Shown: positions 10,407 to 20,760, counted from the stretch's first letter. The stretch is DNA of 21,113 bases from Pelargonium cotyledonis (GCA_036897625.1 JAYMTA010001218.1:1-21113); one strand, 5' to 3'. Translations and numbers: made by a program. The notes: generated by a model from the sequence alone, not told the origin.

Positions 10407-10450
<44 letters not shown>
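10407..10450. repeat. (AG)22 microsatellite, CT-repeat on the KCBP strand
   Basis: An uninterrupted run of 22 AG dinucleotides on the + strand reads as (CT)n on the transcribed strand at the 5' edge of the KCBP leader. CT/GA repeats close to transcription starts are frequent in plants and can affect promoter strength. The run is perfect, so it is probably length-polymorphic. Confidence 0.97.
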
Positions 10451-10454
<4 letters not shown>

Positions 10455-10565
10455 TAGTTGTAGTCACGAGAGCAATTAAAAAAATTGAAATAAATACTTG
10501 AAATGGAATGGCTCTTTTTGCTATGTGCACCCCATTTTTATCTTCCTACAAGCTTATTGGATTTT
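10451..10565 (-). promoter_or_regulatory. Putative KCBP core promoter
   Basis: Upstream of the CT repeat the minus strand has a weak TATA-like TATTTAT at about 10496-10490 and a CCAAT pentamer at about 10560-10556. The spacing fits a start near 10450-10465. These are short, degenerate motifs in AT-rich DNA, so the call rests mainly on position. Confidence 0.25.
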
Positions 10566-11290
10566 ACTTCTTTAAATATATATTGAAAAATACTTTATTA
10601 GTAGGTACTCTTTTTCTATTTTGAGAAGAAAAAAAATGATAATATTGTACGTGCATTTACGATTGGTATTAACTTTGTTACCGTGAAACAAAACACTGAT
10701 TATAGTACAAAAAAATAAGAGAAACACGATGATGATATGATATATAATTCAAATTAATAATATTAAAGTCCACATTTACACTTTTGACTGACCCAACTCG
10801 AAGATCGATCAAATCTGTTTTATGTGACTCGAATCTGCTTTGAGTTGGGTCGGGTTTCGAGAGTCTAAATTACCAAGTCAAATTCCTTGACACGAACACA
10901 AGTACACTTCGAACATGTTTTCTTCGTGTTGTACTCTACCACCTGGAATCAGCAGGATCAGACCTGGAACTATCAATATTATATACCGTCAAATAACAAT
11001 AAACTATCTAGGGCAGAAACATAAAATCACAATAAAGAATAGATTAGAATATAAAAAGGTAAAAAAAAAGTGAAATTCGAAGTTTTCAAGGTAGATCTGA
11101 CCCTGGTGTTCAATTTAATAACAAAAATACCCCTAGGAGGGAAGTTGAGAAACATTTGACCTTTTACCTTCTGTTCTGGTTGCTAGTGCCGTATCTAGCT
11201 TACGTGGTCCCACCCAACACAGGGTAAATGCTGACTGATCAGATCAGACGGCTCTAGTGGTCCATCAACTTTTAAGTGATGTAATAAATA

Positions 11291-11542
11291 CTACGTTCAT
11301 CCCAAAATGAATATCCTATTTATCAAAAAATTTTGTCTCAAAATGAGTGTCATATTTTTATTTTTAAGTTATTATATTATTGTTTTTCTCATATTACCCT
11401 TATCACTTATGCACATAGATAGATATGCACATGGGGTGTATGTGAAAAAGTGATGGTTATATAAGAAACACACTAAATTATCTTGTTATTTTTAATTTTT
11501 GCAAAAAATGGAAACAAGACACTCATTTTGAGATGGATGGAG
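11291..11542. mobile_element. Stowaway-type MITE (Tc1/mariner-derived), 252 bp
   Basis: The left end CTACGTTCATCCCAAAATGA and the reverse complement of the right end (CTCCATCCATCTCAAAATGA) are imperfect inverted repeats of about 26-28 bp that match the Stowaway signature (CTCCSTCC-type end followed by CAAAATGA). The element is flanked by TA on both sides (11289-11290 and 11543-11544), the expected target duplication. The interior is AT-rich and non-coding. It lies intergenically about 0.8 kb upstream of the KCBP promoter. Confidence 0.9.
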
Positions 11543-11564
11543 TATTAAGTAAAGAAGCTGATTT

Positions 11565-11567
<3 letters not shown>

Positions 11568-11597
<30 letters not shown>
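11568..11597. repeat. Poly(T) tract of 30
   Basis: A homopolymer of 30 T lies 25 bp beyond the MITE and directly before a GGTTGGGTC repeat block. It could be the poly(A) end of a minus-strand retroposed sequence or simple slippage. I see no retroelement body to its left in minus-strand reading. Confidence 0.9.
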
Positions 11598-11598
<1 letters not shown>

Positions 11599-11661
11599 GT
11601 TGGGTCATGGGTGTGGATTGGGAAGAAATATGAGTGTATATCGAGTTTTGATATGAAGTTG

Positions 11662-11997
11662 CTCGACTTGGTTCAAAAATGAATCAAATTCATATTTACA
11701 ATTTAAACTCGTGAAAATGCGGACAGACTTGGTAGGGTCGCAAGTCATAAACAGATCGAGTAAGAGAAGCTTATTCGTTCATATTTTGCAACTTTTATGT
11801 GATGTAATAATTATAAATACTAAGTTCATACACAGAGTTGGCTATATTGTTTTCCTTGGGTCGAGTACAGATATGGAAGTGACGCGGGTTGCATGTTGGA
11901 TTTCAAGTTTTACGTGTAAATGAGTTTGTTCGATCCTACCTAAAAATTAATCAAGTCTATTTATACAATCAAAATCTATGAAAATGCACACAAGCTT
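11662..11997. repeat. Two diverged direct copies of a 69-bp segment, 267 bp apart
   Basis: Positions 11662-11730 and 11929-11997 align along their whole length without evident gaps. Shared words are TCGA near the start, AAAAAT.AATCAA, TTTA.ACAAT and TGAAAATGC..ACA. Both sit in GGGTC-type repeat sequence, so they are probably two units of a decayed tandem duplication rather than a functional element. Confidence 0.6.
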
Positions 11998-12755
11998 TAT
12001 CAGCCATATTTGTAAGCAATTAATGTCGCAAACAATTATCAGTGAATTTCCATACATTTATCGAGTCTACTTGCTGATAATTATAGATAAACTTTCATAT
12101 ATTTATAGGTGGAAGTATGCCGATAATTGTAAGCAAGTCCAATTTCATATCTTCGCACCAATAATAGCCTAAGTATATTTTGCAAGTGTAATTGTCTTCT
12201 ACTCTAATAATATTGTCTATATTCGACAAGAGTTCGCATAGGTGCACATAATATAATTCACATTAAGTGAACACATGTCACATGTCAGCAGGATGTGAGC
12301 CGATTGATATATTGCATTTTCCATGTTTATCCACTCATATCCCGACACTTAGATTATGTGCATTTAGTACAAATAAGTTATATGTGCGTAAATATACGAG
12401 AATTCAGCATTATCCAATTACATGTTATATTTCGCACCGATAAATGTATGAAAGTCCCGACGAGTATCTTCAGCTATAGAATAATGTCATCTATTTCTGC
12501 ATATAAATCTAACGAAAAGACGCATAAGCCAATCCGCTTACTCTATCAAAAGTCCAACCAAAGAAGCTGCCACTCAAGTGGCAACACAAGCAATATAGAC
12601 ACTAGATAAGGGCAAATCAGCACAAATAAACAATACTAAAGTCTAAAAACCCAGAGGAAAAAAAACAATCCAACAACAGGGACCATTTGGCATCTGAGAA
12701 AACAGCCAAAATCCATCAGCAATTTCCTTAAAGTGCCGTCCATGCCGGCTGGTCC

Positions 12756-14305
12756 CTGAAGAAAAGTTCTCCACAAGCAATGGTTTTAAATCATATCACG
12801 AGAGTTTCATAGCTATATATCAATGTCATGCCTAAATCCATTGTGCATAAATTGTTGATATACTTGAATTTACTGAGTTACCTGGATAGTAGAACACTTC
12901 TTTCTGTTAGAATTTTAGAGTTTGAAACATTATAAGTATATTTCTTAAGACGGAAAAGGGAGATTTCCGCATTGGTTTGTTGGCGTTCGATGTTTTGAAA
13001 CGAAACGTTCTGAAACAGAAATTGCTACTGAGATAGTGCTTTTGGGTAACTTTGCTAGAAAAGCCATTACGAACAGTACAATAATAAATGAATAAATAAG
13101 ATTAGAGCTAAAGCTAGTAGTTAAAATGTAATGTCATTAAAGACAAGCATGAGAAAGTTGGGAGAGAACACACCAACACACCAAGTGCTTAAAAGCAACC
13201 AAACCAACAGCAAGTGCATTGAATAGATTGTAGTTTTGGATAAAGGTATCAAAAGTCACTTCCACAGTAGTATTTGTGAATTGTGATTAGACAACATATG
13301 GTTATAACTTAAAATATATTGTTCTGATGATTACCTGCAACTAACTATATGGAACAGTAGTTAGGTAAATGTCTTGTGGTGGATCTAGAGTTTCCAATTC
13401 AGGTAAGTTTTCTTGAGTTTGAGTCGGAAAGATCAAACCCGAGCCCGACCAACGAGAGTTAGGTATAGGGTTGTGCGTTTTGCTCAAAAGAACTTGTACA
13501 AGTGAGTGCAAGGTTGACCGACCTACTATTTCTCTCAATGACAAACTAACTCAACCCAAAAGTCAATCAAGTTCATTTTATGTTTTGGACCCTCATTTTG
13601 TGGGTCGAATTTCGTAAATTGCGTGCCTCGTGGTAAAGGAGTTGATGTTGTGCTGATAATACAGATTTCGGGGTTTGAGTTTTTTCCGGTGTTTGCCAGA
13701 AAATGCCTAATCTGCATAGATGTAGGTTGTGGGTTGAGTTGACATATAGGTTTTCTATAAAATAAAAAATGTGCGGATTCAAATCGAATTTTATATATAT
13801 GACCTGATTCGCACATGATTCATTCATAACCCGACTACAAATTATCGGTTTCGTTTGAGTTGAGCTAAACCAGCAAAATGTGATTTACATTTCAAATACT
13901 GCGTGTTCAAGTTGAAATTGTCATCTCTAACATAGTGGCCACAAGTTATTGATTCTAAATATGTCACATCTAACAGAGTTCACAACTAAAAACCTATTTT
14001 GTCATTTTTATAGTTACAAGGTACAAAATTAGTGAACGTCAGCTATAGCACGTAGTATGACAATACCGATTCATTGTCCTTATGATTAGTATGAGAGTCA
14101 TTGCTAGAAGTATGAGCAATGAGTAGGTTTTGACCGCCTTTATATGACTCATCAGATCTCTAACCTCATTAACATAAATCTTAACAATCTCCGGAGCAAC
14201 TTATATCCAAGACGCCTACATGCACGTCTTTTTAGGGGCTTATAAGCTAAAAAAATATTTCATTCATCATCAAATAAGAATAAAAATGTAGACAAAGTGA
14301 CATAC
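12756..14305. other. Interval without a gene (possible last intron)
   Basis: AT-rich sequence with no coding signal. Besides the GGGTC block (13390-13870) there is a tRNA-like A/B-box arrangement near 13618-13690. A short minus-strand segment, about 12900-12879, has CTAACAG before and CCAG|GTAACT after and could be a very small extra exon. Nothing else is recognised. Confidence 0.4.
13390..13870. repeat. GGGTC/GACCC-type degenerate repeat block
   Basis: About 480 bp with dispersed CCCGAGCCCGACC, CAACCCAAAAGTC, GGGTCG, GGGTTGAGTTG and AACCCGAC words in both orientations. Open frames here carry no recognisable domain and reflect the motif composition. The block lies in the interval that would be the last intron of the extended tafazzin transcript. 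Confidence 0.6.
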
Positions 14306-14386
14306 CTTATTTGGAGTCTAGTCATGCTTGAGTGTTGAGACCAAGTCCTAGAGCTCTTTATTTGCTTGAAGTGTGCCACATGGAAC

Positions 14387-16287
14387 CTGCAATAATAGGT
14401 AACATGTAAGTGGTCAACTAGAAGCAACAACTAGAATATGATCTCAAAAATGCAATCCAGTTATGCAAAACAAGACCCATACTTTAGAGCAACAACACTC
14501 AAAAGCAAAGCAACAATATCAATCTCAACACATGCTATCTTTCAGTGGAAGCATGTCAATGTTTTCCATCTTTAGCTGATCAAAGCAAAGCAACAAATCT
14601 GAAGAGACAATAGATAAGCCATTCACATGCTCTTTAATAATATTTCTTCATTTGTCAACATCTCTTTTTTTTTTCCTCTTTCCAAAAAGGATACAATACA
14701 CATCACATACAATATCATTTTCTCATTGCTGGATTCTATCTAAAGCTGTAGGGATTATTAAAGCTTATATCACTTTTAAACACTGTGTATAATATGCCAA
14801 CATGGAGAAGAAAATGAATGGCACCTTTTTATGCTGTATATGCTTCACTTTACTCCTCTAGTCCTTCTGGGATATTCTCTGACAGATCAAAACCAAATAA
14901 ACTTAAAAGGGTAGTGATGATGTATAAACAGTTAAGAAGACGTGGGTGATACTCAATCTCATGATCTTACGAAAATCAAGCTCCTAACCGTTTGACTCAT
15001 TAGACATTGGTATGATCTTGTGATGTTTATCGGGTAAAATCAATGTGAGAAGATAGACCGCGTGTCAAATAGCACAATATCCTTGTTACTTTTTGTCCAA
15101 AAGTCTTAACAGAACGAGAGTCGGAGGAAAAATTATGGTAACACCCGACCTAGACCTGAGGTCAAACATGTCCTTCGGGTCATTTCAAGTGGACCTAATC
15201 CTTTTTTGGCCCGGCAGCTCACACTTTTCCTAAGACAAACCTGACCCTCAACCTGCACAAACGTGAAATTCAAATTGTCAAGCTCATTTATTGGGTCGGG
15301 CAACTGACTTTTCCTATGACGAATCTGTCGCATCCTGCACAAATGTGGATTAGGTATTTCCAACCCGACCCAAAATCTAAATTATCAGCACTACTTTACG
15401 CTGGAGAGCTCCTTGCCTAGCAGCAGATTAGGCCATCAAATAGGTTAAATCTAATTTGAAACCTAGCAATCAAAATTGAAGGGTCAGCAAAATGGGCACC
15501 TAAACTCACCCACTCATATTTACAGCACTACCAATCACAACAACACCAATTAAATCAGACCTCTCAATCCTTTTTGGACTCCACAGTATCATAAAAATAC
15601 TTATAACTATACAATAAATGAAAACAAAATGGCAGATGTAACAGTAATAGAAAACTAGTAATTGAATGTTTCACATCTTATGGTAGTAGCTAAGAATATA
15701 AATGTTAATAATAATAATAAATACGTCACATTTTTCTTCTCACCAAGTAGATAGCAGAGACAGATCACTCAAACCCTGTAACACATATGGGCAAGAAGAA
15801 TATATGGGCATACATACATATAGTGTCATTGTGGAAGAGTCAAACACAAAGTAAAAAGCTGGTTCTCTGAGTATAAGAATAAACTTTTGAGCTAAATGGA
15901 GCACAAAATCTAAGGTTTGGTTAAAAAATGAGAATATAAAAAGAAGAGATTTCGTTCATGCTTCTCATTCCCGAACCAATAATTTTAATTCATATGCGCC
16001 TAAATTTCTTCAAAATCACTAGAAAGTAGGCAAAAATTTATCTAACAACATGACAAGTCTTTTTTTCTTTTCATACAACCAAATGGACTGTTCAACAAGA
16101 ATTTTCTGCAGCTAGCCACTGGCAAGTAGCAACACACAAGCAATTATCAGAAGTAAAAGTCACAAAGCAGACCACTAATGTGCTCCATTCTTAGTTCTGT
16201 CACATACTTTGCTATATAGAAGGATACAACATTACAAATTTACAAGCAAAATGAATTACAATAAGGAAAAGAGGAGAATAAGTGTAC
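14387..16287. other. Interval without a gene (possible intron of 1.9 kb)
   Basis: AT-rich, non-coding sequence. It contains a possible degenerate tRNA-derived SINE on the minus strand (about 14930-15015), the GGGTC-type block at 15140-15380, and short ATA-rich runs near 15710. I see no open frame with codon bias and no RNA gene. Confidence 0.45.
15140..15380. repeat. GGGTC/GACCC-type repeat with an internal 84-bp tandem duplication
   Basis: ACACCCGACC opens and CAACCCGACCC closes this roughly 240-bp block, with GGGTCGGGC in between. Inside it, a segment starting CTTTTCCTAAGAC at 15224 recurs as CTTTTCCTATGAC at 15308 and stays similar through CCTGCACAAA, giving two diverged units with an 84-bp period. 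Confidence 0.6.
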
Positions 16288-16318
16288 CTGAAGCGGCTTT
16301 ATGCAGCGAGTCTACCAG

Positions 16319-16773
16319 CTGCAATGACTGATCAGTCGAGCAAGTTACATATTATATGTACAACCCCATACAAGAAACAAATATGTAAAGACTCTTGAAA
16401 AGCTGAATCCATGGAACTAACAAATTTATGATTTATGGTGATCAAAAGTTCGACAACATTCGTTCACTAATAAGTAATAATACATTTCAGATCATGCACA
16501 TCCAGCATAACTTTCAGCTAAAATGTGCATTTTTGTAATGCAAATGAAACATGGGCTGAATAATTGTGTCTATTCTTTAAGCAACACTATTTGAATAAAT
16601 AAATTACATGTCATAAACAGGAAATAAAGAATAGCTAAATTGGTGCTTGACCTAATAAAAAAGAGCCTAACACCAATATTTCTAACATAGTCTGAATATT
16701 TTCCCTGTTGCTGGGCGTGGTGTATAACATGAATGCATGGGCCAAACATTTTACTTCTTCAGGAAGCATAAAC
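16319..16773 (-). other. Region directly downstream of the tafazzin stop
   Basis: This is the 3'UTR if the transcript ends normally, or an intron if splicing runs on to 16318. It is AT-rich, contains no AATAAA in minus-strand reading that I can find, and ends at the 3' side in a plausible acceptor (TCATTGCAG). The missing polyadenylation hexamer is mild support for read-through splicing, since plant signals are loose. Confidence 0.35.
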
Positions 16774-19700
16774 TCAAACCTTTGACTTTAGACAGCTTTT
16801 ACCGAAACTCCGTAATCTCTCCATGGCACTTTGAATCTGTTCTGATATATTAGCATATAGACATCTTTGTGCTGCCTCATCCAGTCCATTAAGGGAAACG
16901 CTGGGCCATCCTAGAGTAGGAAGTGATAAACTGCGAGACATAGATATTGCAGTTTGCCTCATTTTAGGAAGGTCAAATTCTATAGGCTCACCAACAACTA
17001 TGTTAATCTTCTTATTACATAATGGAAGAGGAGGCCTTCTGCCGAAGAAAAAATTCTCGGGCATTACCTGGAAATCATAACAAGAGAGAAATATTATGAG
17101 TAAAACAAAAACAAATGCCATATCTAATCAAATCACATCAAAGTGACAGTGTGTTAGAACGCTTGAATATAACAACAGTTTTCTATTAATGTCTTTTATA
17201 TATAATTTGGGGGTTCATGTGAACCTAAATATATCCAAGTTCCAAGGTAATAAGTCAAATTATGGACCTTTTGGCGTCTTGTATATTTATATATATGTCA
17301 CAAATATTTGCCCAAAATGGCAGAACTAAAAAGTCTTATGGCAATGACAATAAACAAACCAGAAAATCACTTTATTCACCAATACACAAAAAGGAAATAC
17401 TAGATGATTAGAAAGAGGTCCAACATCTACTGAAGGCTAAATATTGCTAGATAAGGAGGTTGGAACGTTGGGTAAATTAGTCTGGCCGTACTTCCAATAT
17501 CAATTAAGTTTCTCAGATTGTCTTTTGGTACATAGACCCTATATTATACTCTGTAATGACAAAATCTTTTAACTTATCAATTAACAGATAAAATTTGTAT
17601 GACCTTGTCCAACCAATAAGTCCAAAATTATCGAAATGAATTTGGAGGAAGATGATGCTAATGTCCATATCTAAGCATTATAAACTAGTGTAAGAATTAG
17701 TTCAACCTACCTCCAAATCCAATAATTGTAAATGAATTTATCTACAATTGTCTGAAAGAAAAACCCTGAGAAAAATAGAAATATTAAGAAATAACCTCTT
17801 GAAAACCATGGTGGACAATTGGCAAGACTATTGGAGTTATAGGGGCACGATCGATGAGACTGGCAGTTCCCCATTTTAATCTTCTTATAGGAGCATCGTC
17901 TTGGAAAATTTTCCCTTCTGGAAATGTATGCAGCTGCATAATTGAATTATATTAAAAAAGAAATATCAGGGTAATAAGAAGTGTGCACATTATTGCAGTT
18001 ATTGAAATGTTTATATAACAAATCATGATAACTTTTAGAACTAGGCCACCTGTTGAATGCACATATTGAGAACTGGTGAATCTAAGCAATAGCAGTTATA
18101 AAATGTTTTAAAGGATTTTTTTTCTTCAAAATAACCACATTTCTATTCTGAAAATCAACATCGCTAACTCAAATTTCACATTCTTATGCCATCTAAAATT
18201 CATCACACGTAATCTAGATGGCAAAAACACATATCAGTACATATAACAATCAGCAATGCACTAATGGGCAATAATAAATAACACTAAGAAGAGCATCCAA
18301 GACTCTGATCATAAGAAGAGCATATCCAATTTATATGAATAAAAAATGGTAAATGAAAAAAATACCCATTCTCCATCACTTAAGCGCTCGAGAGCTTCAT
18401 TCATGTGTTCTTGATAAATCCCACCTCCCCTTGTAATTGGTATACATTTACCTGCACAAAAATCCACAATAAATGTGAAACATTGTATTAAGACAATAAT
18501 AATCTTGACAAAAAAGATATATAGCATTACTTTCCAGCCTGGTTCAAATAAATAGACAATTAAAAACTTGCGTATTAGTACATAAAAGTTCTGCAATTTC
18601 CAGTAAAAACTGGATAACCATTTATTTGATAACCTACTAATTTGTAGTAGGTGAAAGAATTATTCATACATCTATTTTGCGTAGGATATAGCACATTGGT
18701 ACAACTCAATGTTAAAAACACATGTATCAACACCATGTAATTATTCCACGGAGACTCTTAACATAAAAGATTTTTCCTATCTTCATGGCATAAACAACAC
18801 AATAAATTCTAAAATATGCTTTGATGTTTTATTTCCAAAATCACGTTAGCCCAGATTATGTGTTTTTTTCGTCTTTTGTGGCTTAAGTTTGTTCATAAAT
18901 CTCCTCCATTTGCCAAGTTTTCATTCCTCAAAGCTATTGACATTTGACACATCACATTCTCATCGCTCCTGAGACATAAATCGTTCCTATGCTCTAGCCT
19001 TAGCCAGATTGCAAATGACATCCAGCTATTCCACAAGGGCAGTTACAAGCATACCCTTAATAAATTTAAGGCACAATTACAAAATTGAGCCTACTGATTT
19101 TTAGCAGGCATTGAAATTATCTATATGCAGTCCTAAGACATCATATATGCATAAATCACACAGGAATGGGAATTTGTTGCCACTGGAGTAGTAAGGATAG
19201 CTGACATACCGAGTCTGAAAACATATGAATACAGTGGATTTTTAAAGCAAATATCTTCTGCAGCTAGTACCCATCTAGCCAATTTTGCATCTGATGTGGG
19301 AAATCCCTTGAAACCCCACATAAGGGGGTCATCCAATCTGTTAGAAAACAATTTTAATTGTAAGAGTTAAATTTGGATGGAAAATCATGAGTATTATTGA
19401 TATAGATTAACCATCAGTAAACAAGGTTAAAATTTGGCGAATCATTAGTTTTGGATAATATATAGAAAAACTAATGGAATTCGAACTCTTTTAAAGCAAG
19501 CTTTAAGCTATTTGCCTAGTAGAGTAATCAGTTGTTCAACAATATATCACTAATCACCCAATTTGCTTCATTGTACCCTAATTTCTTAATGTTCACGACA
19601 TCCTAATATGTTCTGCATAATGTAAGCAACAGGGCAGCATGGAACCTTTCCCCTTGTAAAGCCAAATCCAAAGCTGCTAATTTATTGGAATATAATGTAA

Positions 19701-20585
19701 TGTATGTAGTGTTTGAATAATATACAACATAATTAAGTGACTTCGGTCCTTCAGACCTTTCAGCTTAAGCTTTAAGCTATTAGATTATCATTTGTTCAAC
19801 AACTGTCATAACTAATGATTTCGCTTCATTATGTACAAAAACATATTCAATCTGACCAATGTCCAGAACATGCTATTCAGCTATATGCATTATGTGTATA
19901 ACAATGTCCAGCTAGCTTCTTAAAATGTAATGTAATTTACACAGTATTTGGATCATATACAACATAACTGAGTGATTTTGGACTCTTTCAACTCAAGCTT
20001 TAAGCTATTATATTAATCAATAACAACATAATAACTGCCAAATTTGCTTCATTATGTACTCAAAGAACAGTTAATTTCTATGCATTACGTGCACAGTGCC
20101 TCAAAAACCTTTTCCCTTGTAATGTACATAGTATTCAGATAACATATAGTATAATTAAGTAACTTCAGGGCTCAGACTCTTTCAACTTAAGCTTGATAAG
20201 CTATTAAATCAATGGCTTCTCAAACAACATACACAGTACAAAACCACAAACAAAAATCAGCTGATTAAAGAACAAAGAACAAACACACAAGCAACCAATC
20301 AGATCAAATCAAAATGTGAAACCCTAAATGTCAATTTGAAACAACTGAGAGAGTGTGAGAGAGAGATACAGACGTGGACATGTGATTGCTGACAGTGATG
20401 AGAGGGAGGCCAGGAGGACGAGAACGGACGAGGCGAGTGAGGGTATCGGAGTTGTGAACGGCGGTGGAGTTGAGGAGAGCCGTGACGGACTTCGCGAAAG
20501 CCCCAATCGCCGCGATCACCATCTTCCTCGGCAATCCGCCCATGTGGCTGTCTCTGCCCGCCCACTCCATGATTCGTCCTCCCAT
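16774..20585 (-). CDS. TAZ: Tafazzin-like lysophospholipid acyltransferase, 5 coding exons
   Basis: Exons: 20585-20374, 19337-19210, 18451-18366, 17933-17796, 17067-16774, all GT-AG, joining to 858 bp (285 residues plus TGA), close to the roughly 284 residues of the Arabidopsis homologue. Acyltransferase motifs: NHMSTLDD with the catalytic HX4D (His68, Asp73) split across the first intron; KCIPITRGGGIYQ (115-127, substrate-binding block II); TFPEGK (145-150, block III); TPIVLPIV (175-182, block IV). The N-terminus (MEWAGR, then a weakly hydrophobic helix to about residue 35) suits peripheral membrane attachment. Tafazzins move acyl chains onto lysophospholipids such as monolysocardiolipin; the Arabidopsis protein was reported as an N-acyl-PE synthase/lysoglycerophospholipid acyltransferase. 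The start is the first ATG; no ATG lies in the 170 bp upstream. The stop overlaps a possible donor. Confidence 0.95.
19338..20373 (-). repeat. Decayed tandem array in tafazzin intron 1 (3 units plus a partial unit)
   Basis: The anchor AAGCTTTAAGCTAT recurs at 19498, 19767, 19995 and, altered, at 20189, giving periods of about 269, 228 and 194 bp. Each unit also has TTGCTTCATT or CGCTTCATT about 60 bp after the anchor, a CCTTTTCCCTTGTAA-type word (not clear in every unit) and ACAACATAATTAAGTGACTT near its end. Period differences come from indels. The array fills most of the right-hand 0.75 kb of the intron. Confidence 0.85.
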
Positions 20586-20760
20586 TCTGTTCGCTCCCGG
20601 TTGTGGATGTGAAAAATGCGGCGGCGGCGGAGTCAACGGCGACGGAGTCGGAGACAGAAACTGAACTCAGTGAAGAGTGGTGAGGAAAATACAGTGTGGC
20701 TGTTTCCGGTTACAGCTCAGTTCTGGTCTTCTCCCTCTAGCGGTCTTTGTTCCAGCCACG
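20586..20760 (-). promoter_or_regulatory. Tafazzin 5'UTR and proximal promoter
   Basis: About 175 bp of GC-richer sequence lies before the ATG, with CCG/CGC-rich codon-like repeats (20614-20650) and a CT-rich stretch (20727-20745 region on the + strand reading). No upstream ATG is present on the minus strand. A TATA-like CTATACAA at about 20769-20762 is the only core-promoter candidate. The transcription start cannot be fixed from the sequence. Confidence 0.35.

Larger units (their letters stand above)
10148..10450 (-). other. KCBP: KCBP 5'UTR with a 138-bp intron
   Basis: Reading the minus strand, CTCAG|GTGCTGA at 10302/10301 is a good donor, and CATTTTAG|GTGTG at 10164/10163 is a good acceptor with a T-rich tract. 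This places a leader intron at 10164-10301 and leaves a 16-nt leader segment (10163-10148) before the ATG. The first leader exon runs from 10302 toward about 10450 and includes the CT repeat. The start of transcription is not visible. Leader introns near the ATG are common in plant housekeeping genes and often raise expression. Confidence 0.6.
10566..12599. other. Intergenic region between KCBP and the downstream exons of the tafazzin gene
   Basis: There is no credible gene. It contains a GGGTC/GACCC-rich block (about 10785-10860), the Stowaway MITE, the poly(T) tract, further GGGTC-type sequence (11598-11900) and two diverged copies of a 69-bp segment (11662-11730 and 11929-11997). A 16-bp palindrome (TGCCACT, CA, AGTGGCA) sits at 12568-12583. 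The rest is AT-rich with nothing recognisable. Confidence 0.6.
12600..16318 (-). other. Candidate downstream exons of the tafazzin transcript (alternative 3' end)
   Basis: Three segments on the minus strand have good splice borders. 16318-16288 (31 bp) has CATTGCAG before and CAG|GTACAC after. 14386-14306 (81 bp) has ATTGCAG before and AATAAG|GTATGTC after. A third starts at 12755 after a pyrimidine-rich tract ending TTCTTCAG and runs to about 12600. If the main gene splices at AAAG|GTTTGA (donor 16779), the frame continues through the 31-bp exon and stops at TAA 14360-14358. This replaces the final Val with LVDSLHKAASGSMWHTSSK (303 residues). The last exon would be 3'UTR. Inferred from splice signals only; a separate non-coding transcript is also possible. 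Confidence 0.4.

Noticed and set aside
12568-12583. 16-bp palindrome TGCCACT-CA-AGTGGCA
   Set aside because: Short, single copy, with no T-run or paired element next to it; a chance palindrome is the simpler view.
12295-12609. 104-codon + strand open frame
   Set aside because: No codon bias, no domain, AT-rich intergenic setting; length is within chance for this composition.
13535-13827. Overlapping minus-strand open frames of 93 and 84 codons
   Set aside because: They translate the GGGTC/GACCC repeat block; two frames open at once and neither shows a domain.
20324-20664. Several open frames on both strands around tafazzin exon 1
   Set aside because: GC-rich exon 1 leaves all frames open; only the minus-strand frame starting at 20585 gives the acyltransferase N-terminus.
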